Positions 63,944 to 64,000 of a stretch of DNA of 64,000 nucleotides are shown one piece after another (the stretch's first letter is position 1; each line of letters opens with the position of its first letter). This DNA comes from JBGASG01 sp046328035 (GTDB lineage Bacteria > Cyanobacteriota > Vampirovibrionia > Obscuribacterales > Obscuribacteraceae). The notes under the pieces were generated by a model, which saw only the letters and a list, made by a program, of their open reading frames with translations, made no database searches and was not told the origin of the DNA. The stretch covers positions 1 through 64,000 of the forward strand of contig JAXLXI010000018.1 of assembly GCA_046328035.1 (NCBI GenBank), written 5' to 3'. Position numbers and translations under genes: made by a program.

Positions 63944-64000
63944 TCACGCAGCCCATTTCGGCGGATCGCCGGCGAACAGCACTGCCACATCTTCTTGATG
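63944..64000 (-). CDS. 3' end of a CDS running off the window
   Basis: Nineteen minus-strand codons end at a TGA at 63944: EDVAVLFAGDPPKWAA at the C terminus. It lies 27 bp upstream of the cupin gene and in the same direction. Too short to assign. Confidence 0.5.
   Translation of the reverse strand, partial: HQEDVAVLFAGDPPKWAA

Overview
The window looks like a chromosomal segment of a Gram-negative bacterium on the cyanobacterial line, most likely a non-photosynthetic relative (Vampirovibrionophyceae/Melainabacteria, Obscuribacterales-like). This is an inference from a KaiC with its phosphosites intact beside KaiA-like and KaiB-like genes, the asd-dapA-RNase J gene order, many TPR Ser/Thr kinases and moderate GC. 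There is no photosynthesis gene and no integrase, transposase or CRISPR array.

Layout. 1-6.5 kb: secreted proteins, a sigma-70 factor, a GH25 lysozyme and a patatin-like lipase flanked by two paralogous small proteins. 7-11.4 kb: a leftward clock-like cluster (response regulator, KaiB, KaiB fused to a helical domain, KaiA-like, KaiC). 11.5-15.9 kb: a conserved hypothetical, a TacA/TacT-type toxin-antitoxin pair with a palindromic operator, RHH proteins and a NarL-like regulator. 15.9-24.4 kb: a 1487-residue PDZ-TPR-TonB protein in an apparent operon with a pentapeptide-repeat kinase, then two secreted proteins and tRNA-Thr.

25-47 kb is the standout region. Leftward transmembrane Ser/Thr kinases alternate with twelve copies of a roughly 450-bp intergenic element. 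The element holds a conserved promoter-like block and a rightward structured RNA of about 215 nt ending in an intrinsic terminator. In several units the terminator also encodes the last residues and stop codon of the neighbouring kinase. RNA copies differ by compensatory changes in stems, which supports a selected RNA structure. Within this array a 5.49-kb block is tandemly duplicated. One period of clean sequence is flanked by two indel-ridden partial copies, which points to unpolished long-read sequence over a duplication rather than true gene decay.

47-64 kb is mostly housekeeping: M16 peptidase, dUTPase, a TPR lipoprotein, the lysine/diaminopimelate genes dapB-asd-dapA, RNase J, a tRNA-Tyr, three Leu-anticodon tRNAs that lack the usual long variable arm, TadE/TadG-like pseudopilin proteins, an ArsR regulator coupled to a beta-carbonic anhydrase, and a DUF985 cupin.

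How it fits together: the kai genes could form a phosphorylation timer with response-regulator output. The kinase array looks like a lineage-specific signalling expansion driven by recombination between RNA elements.
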